This document shows positions 61,668 to 64,000 of a stretch of DNA of 64,000 bases, in pieces. The notes below the pieces were generated by a model that saw nothing but the letters and a program-made list of their open reading frames with translations, had not been told where the DNA came from and did not search any database. This stretch comes from Alistipes sp. (GTDB taxonomy: Bacteria; Bacteroidota; Bacteroidia; Bacteroidales; Rikenellaceae). The stretch's first letter is position 1; every line of letters begins with the position of its first letter. The stretch spans positions 124,001 to 188,000 of the forward strand of contig JAFWYM010000016.1 in assembly GCA_017517705.1 (NCBI GenBank), in the 5' to 3' direction. A program made the position numbers and the translations under genes.

Positions 61668-62159
61668 CTACCAGTCGTCCGCAACGCTACCAAGCTTAAA
61701 CACCTCCGTGAACTGATTATCAATGTATCGAATATGAGTCTTGTATGCCAAATGATAATTCCCGTCGGAATCGAATATGTATGGTCGAAGTGACGAATAT
61801 CCTACGGTACTATCCCAGTTGGATATTGTAATCTGCGAAACAGTCACTTTGTAACGATGCTCCTTAAACTCGTAAGTTACGATGCCATGGAACTCGTACT
61901 TAGCCATATCTTGCAAGGAGATAGTTTTATCTTGGATACATAGATGTTGTATCTCCCCAACCACCATATTGTCGAAGACTTGGGGATTTTTTACAATAAA
62001 GAGGGTTAGATATTTAAGCTCCTCGACATCTCTATCATCCTCGAATACCCTTGACCACTGAGCCTGTCCATTCACTTGTTTGATTGGTAGCTCTTGTGCC
62101 TCGATAGAGGAGAGTGCAGACAAACAAATAGCAATTATTAGTAATAGTACCCTTGTCAT
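61668..62159 (-). CDS. Secreted protein of unknown function (possible DUF4468-like)
   Basis: Protein of 163 aa with a signal peptide ending near SIEA-Q (about 22) and no lipobox Cys. The mature part is about 140 residues with VNGQAQWSRVFEDDRDVEELKYLTL and a beta-rich end (FHGIVTYEFKEHRYKVTVSQ). This order resembles DUF4468 (TBP-like fold) domains common in Bacteroidales, but I am not sure. It overlaps the upstream membrane-protein gene by 4 bases (ATGA) and is the last gene of the element's minus operon. Codon use is more AT-rich than the flanking chromosome. Confidence 0.7.
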   Translation of the reverse strand: MTRVLLLIIAICLSALSSIEAQELPIKQVNGQAQWSRVFEDDRDVEELKYLTLFIVKNPQVFDNMVVGEIQHLCIQDKTISLQDMAKYEFHGIVTYEFKEHRYKVTVSQITISNWDSTVGYSSLRPYIFDSDGNYHLAYKTHIRYIDNQFTEVFKLGSVADDW

Positions 62160-62479
62160 TTCTGCTTCTTGTTATCGTCAGCCTGCTGAAAAGTAGCAGC
62201 CTGCTGTTGTTGTAAAATCTTAAGCATCTTATCTGCATTATCGCAAAGTCCCCACAGCCTGAATGTCAACCCAATCCATACGACACTCATAAACAAGGCC
62301 ACACACCCCCATATCTTGGCTATCGTAATGTATGTTTCAAACTCCTCGAAAGTGTTACCTGCATCCGTGAGAATAGGCTCAACCATTGGTTCTGGCTCGA
62401 GCTCATAGATGTCATAGCCCTGTGCGAATAATGGGATAGTAAGAAGTGCTAACCCCAGCGTTAGTAATGCTCGTTTCAT
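62156..62479 (-). CDS. Small membrane protein of the integrative element
   Basis: Protein of 107 aa with signal sequence (MKRALLTLGLALLTIPLFAQ), a short acidic segment (YELEPEPMVEPILTD), one strong membrane helix (about 54-73, IAKIWGCVALFMSVVWIGLTF) and a Gln/Lys-rich tail (KILQQQQAATFQQADDNKKQK). The order suggests a periplasmic N-part and a cytoplasmic tail. I do not recognise a family. It is co-transcribed with the genes on both sides. Confidence 0.65.
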   Translation of the reverse strand: MKRALLTLGLALLTIPLFAQGYDIYELEPEPMVEPILTDAGNTFEEFETYITIAKIWGCVALFMSVVWIGLTFRLWGLCDNADKMLKILQQQQAATFQQADDNKKQK

Positions 62480-62490
62480 AAGTTATAGTT

Positions 62491-62779
62491 TTATTTATTA
62501 ATAATAGTATTTGTTAGCTTATATATTCTGTCGTTGGCGCGGTCGAGGCGCTCGTTCTGCTTGCGTATCTCGTCGATGAGGGTTTGCTGTTGCGACAAGA
62601 TAGCGCCTTGTGCCTCGGTGAGTGTCGCCACTTGTCTATCTCGGCTTTTCACCATTGCGGCGAGGTCCACCTTCGAGGTTAGCGATGTGTTGGTGTTCAC
62701 AGAGAGCGCAGTAATTACGCGCTGTGCGCTCCGAGATACCATACTTGGCGGCAAATTCTGCAACTGAAATATACTTCAT
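62491..62779 (-). pseudogene. HTH/coiled-coil regulator with a broken reading frame
   Basis: A frame starting at 62779 reads MKYISVAEFAAKYGISER followed by TARNYC, a clear helix-turn-helix of the excisionase/small plasmid-protein type, but stops after 47 residues at 62636. The frame shifted by one base is open to 62491 and encodes a coiled coil (SRDRQVATLTEAQG, QQQTLIDEIRKQNERLDRAN). HTH plus coiled coil is a usual layout in small regulators, so a single-base change probably split one gene. A programmed frameshift or two overlapping genes is possible. It is the first gene after the promoter/operator at 62820-62851. Confidence 0.6.
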
Positions 62780-62819
62780 ACGCTACAACTATCGGCAAGT
62801 TTTAGACCTACTTTCTGTA

Positions 62820-62851
62820 CAAATATAGCAATTATTGCCGATAACGGCAAA
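62820..62851 (-). promoter_or_regulatory. Promoter of the element's minus operon with operator palindrome
   Basis: Minus strand TTTG (62848-62851), 20 bases, TATATTTG (62820-62827): full consensus. A palindrome TTGCCG-ATAA-CGGCAA (62835-62850) overlaps the -33 box, and a further CGGCAA lies at 62803. This is the expected place for an autoregulating HTH protein. Confidence 0.75.
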
Positions 62852-62877
62852 TTATAAGGATGTATTTGGCGATTTTA

Positions 62878-62950
62878 CCTCTTCGCTCTGCGCAAACCTT
62901 AAAGAACGTTAGTAGTTTCGATTGGTATTCCACTGCGCTCCACTGATATT
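62878..62950. repeat. 73-bp direct repeat, right copy (possible attR)
   Basis: 70 of 73 bases equal the left copy; differences are G/A, G/A and A/T in its last third. The GTTAGTAGTTT string is at 62908-62918. Beyond it, to 63016, no gene or structure was recognised. Confidence 0.8.
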
Positions 62951-63016
62951 ATATGTACTAACATCTATACATAAGAGATGCTTATAGCGCAATAAGAAAA
63001 TAATTTGTCGCTCATG

Positions 63017-63046
63017 TTTGCGTATAACGAAAAATTGCTACCTTTG
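63017..63046 (+). promoter_or_regulatory. Promoter of metK
   Basis: TTTG (63017-63020), 18 bases, TACCTTTG (63039-63046). Transcription would begin near 63053, directly before the riboswitch. Confidence 0.75.
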
Positions 63047-63057
63047 CAGCCGTAAAC

Positions 63058-63112
63058 AAGTGTGGAGGGATTTGAACTGATTGCAACCACAATAAAAAAG
63101 TGCTAAAAAGTT
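63058..63112 (+). promoter_or_regulatory. SAM-II riboswitch upstream of metK
   Basis: The order of parts matches SAM-II: P1 arm TGTGG (63061-63065), loop with GATTTGAACTGATTGCAA, P1 arm CCACA (63087-63091), an A-rich link, and the conserved 3' segment GTGCTAAAAAG (63100-63110) that pairs back as a pseudoknot. It lies right after the start of transcription. Downstream are GGCGC...GCGCC, GCC...GGC and a run of six T (about 63155), a possible attenuator. Binding of S-adenosylmethionine would lower metK expression. The class is judged by comparison with remembered SAM-II sequences. Confidence 0.88.
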
Positions 63113-63256
63113 GCGGGCGCCATCTTCGCGCCACGTATCTGAGCCCGAGGGCAGCCTTTTTTATCAACAATCATCACTTTCGGCCATAATTTGTTGGGTG
63201 TTGCCTACGTTTATCGGCATACACATAAGTGGTTTATTAATTAAAAAAAGGTATAT

Positions 63257-64000
63257 ATGGCATTTTTATTTACATCAGAGTCGGTATCAGAGGGACATCC
63301 CGACAAGGTTGCCGACCAGATATCGGACGCTATCCTCGATGAGTTTCTACGCCGCGACCTCAACTCGAAGGTTGCGTGCGAGACACTCTGCACCACAGGT
63401 CTTGTAGTCGTCTCGGGCGAGGTACGCTCGGAGGGTTATGTCGACATTCAGGGCGTGGCACGCCGTGTTATCGACCGCATAGGCTACAACCGTAGCGAGT
63501 ATCAGTTCGATGCCGCCTCGTGTGGTGTGCTCTCTGCCATCCACGAGCAGTCGTCGGACATCAACCAGGGCGTCGACCGCAAGGATGGCGAGGATCAGGG
63601 TGCCGGCGATCAGGGCATCATGTTCGGCTATGCGGTAGACGAGTCGCGCGAGTATATGCCCGCGACGCTCATCCTCTCGCACGTCATCCTCAAGGAGCTC
63701 GCCGTGATACGTCGCGAGGGCGAGGTTATGCGCTACCTACGCCCCGACTCTAAGAGCCAGGTGACTATCGAGTATGGCGACGACCGTCGTCCTCAGCGCG
63801 TACACACCATCGTCGTCTCTACACAGCACGACGAGTTCATCCTCCCCACACATACGCGCAGCGAGGCTGAGGCCGAGCGCGAGATGCAGCGCATCATCGC
63901 CGAGGATGTACGCACGATACTCATCCCTCGCGTCAAGGCACGCCTGGAGCGCGCAGGCGATAAGCTCGCCGAGCTTATTGGCGACGACTACATCCTCCAT
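63257..64000 (+). CDS. metK: S-adenosylmethionine synthetase, N-terminal part (runs off the right edge)
   Basis: Makes SAM from methionine and ATP. The first 248 codons are present. [28 protein letters not shown] (methionine and Mg binding; His and Asp of GHPDK) and [12 protein letters not shown] (about 114-125, ATP-binding signature of the family) are intact. The start codon follows the riboswitch by about 145 bases. Being under SAM-II control fits its product. Identification is secure; the C-terminal third is outside the window. Confidence 0.97.
   Translation, partial: MAFLFTSESVSEGHPDKVADQISDAILDEFLRRDLNSKVACETLCTTGLVVVSGEVRSEGYVDIQGVARRVIDRIGYNRSEYQFDAASCGVLSAIHEQSSDINQGVDRKDGEDQGAGDQGIMFGYAVDESREYMPATLILSHVILKELAVIRREGEVMRYLRPDSKSQVTIEYGDDRRPQRVHTIVVSTQHDEFILPTHTRSEAEAEREMQRIIAEDVRTILIPRVKARLERAGDKLAELIGDDYILH

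Larger units (their letters stand above)
60352..62950. mobile_element. Putative small integrative element bounded by 73-bp direct repeats
   Basis: Two 73-bp copies (60352-60424 and 62878-62950) differ at three positions and enclose a tyrosine recombinase gene and a three-gene minus operon. This arrangement fits an integrated element with attL and attR, 2.5 kb long counting one repeat. The recombinase lacks its N-terminal domain, so it may be immobile. The element sits between a HAD gene and metK. Boundaries are inferred from the repeats alone. Confidence 0.6.

Overview
The window looks like a chromosomal piece of a Bacteroidales bacterium, probably Rikenellaceae or a relative such as Alistipes; the genus is an inference. 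The reasons are SusC/SusD pairs, many lipoproteins with 'TRA/TRS' motifs after the lipobox, BACON, DUF4493, PCMD and fimbrillin-type surface proteins, the MutA/MutB methylmalonyl-CoA mutase, and promoters of the Bacteroidetes sigma-ABfr type (TTTG, 19-21 bases, TAnnTTTG). No tRNA, rRNA or CRISPR array was seen.

Layout. 1-3.5 kb: housekeeping genes rnc (partial), acpP, pepE, yraN and waaA. 3.6-16.7 kb (minus strand): a SusC-SusD-lipoprotein set followed by two tandem cassettes, each a subtilisin-like lipoprotein plus a small lipocalin-like lipoprotein; it resembles a polysaccharide utilization locus but carries proteases instead of glycosidases. 17.4-22.7 kb (plus): a second, Oar-like TonB receptor with a BACON/leucine-rich-repeat lipoprotein. 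23-24.7 kb: a NifU-like/GGGtGRT protein pair. 25-27.7 kb: a GH20 hexosaminidase, a four-unit 88-bp tandem array and an HdeD-like membrane protein. 27.9-35.4 kb (minus): mutB, mutA, folC, lnt. 35.5-38.3 kb (plus): patatin, LpxL-like acyltransferase, Stealth phosphotransferase.

38.5-44.5 kb holds a compact cell-surface glycan locus: GT2 glycosyltransferase, SDR reductase, a cytidylyltransferase fused to a Gfo/Idh oxidoreductase, two LicD proteins and, divergently, a TagB/TagF-like CDP-glycerol polymerase. With the neighbouring Stealth gene this suggests a CDP-alditol-dependent, teichoic-acid-like or phosphodiester-decorated surface glycan in a Gram-negative cell. 44.7-46.9 kb: prs, engB and a MazG-like pyrophosphohydrolase. 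46.9-59.1 kb (plus): a large surface-protein cluster (Fn3-like lipoprotein, fimbrillin-like lipoprotein, three DUF4493-type lipoproteins, two paralogous small beta-barrels, two PCMD proteins) that looks like an undescribed cell-surface assembly.

59.9-63 kb is a small mobile-element scar: 73-bp direct repeats bracket a 5'-truncated tyrosine recombinase and a three-gene minus operon headed by a frame-disrupted HTH gene. Beside it lie a nested inverted repeat and two copies of a hairpin element with a GTGA tetraloop and compensatory stem changes. The window ends with metK (partial), preceded by a recognisable SAM-II riboswitch. Several short dispersed repeats (a 120-bp element with terminal inverted repeats in two copies, a family of terminator-like hairpins, a 19-bp inverted pair) sit between genes.
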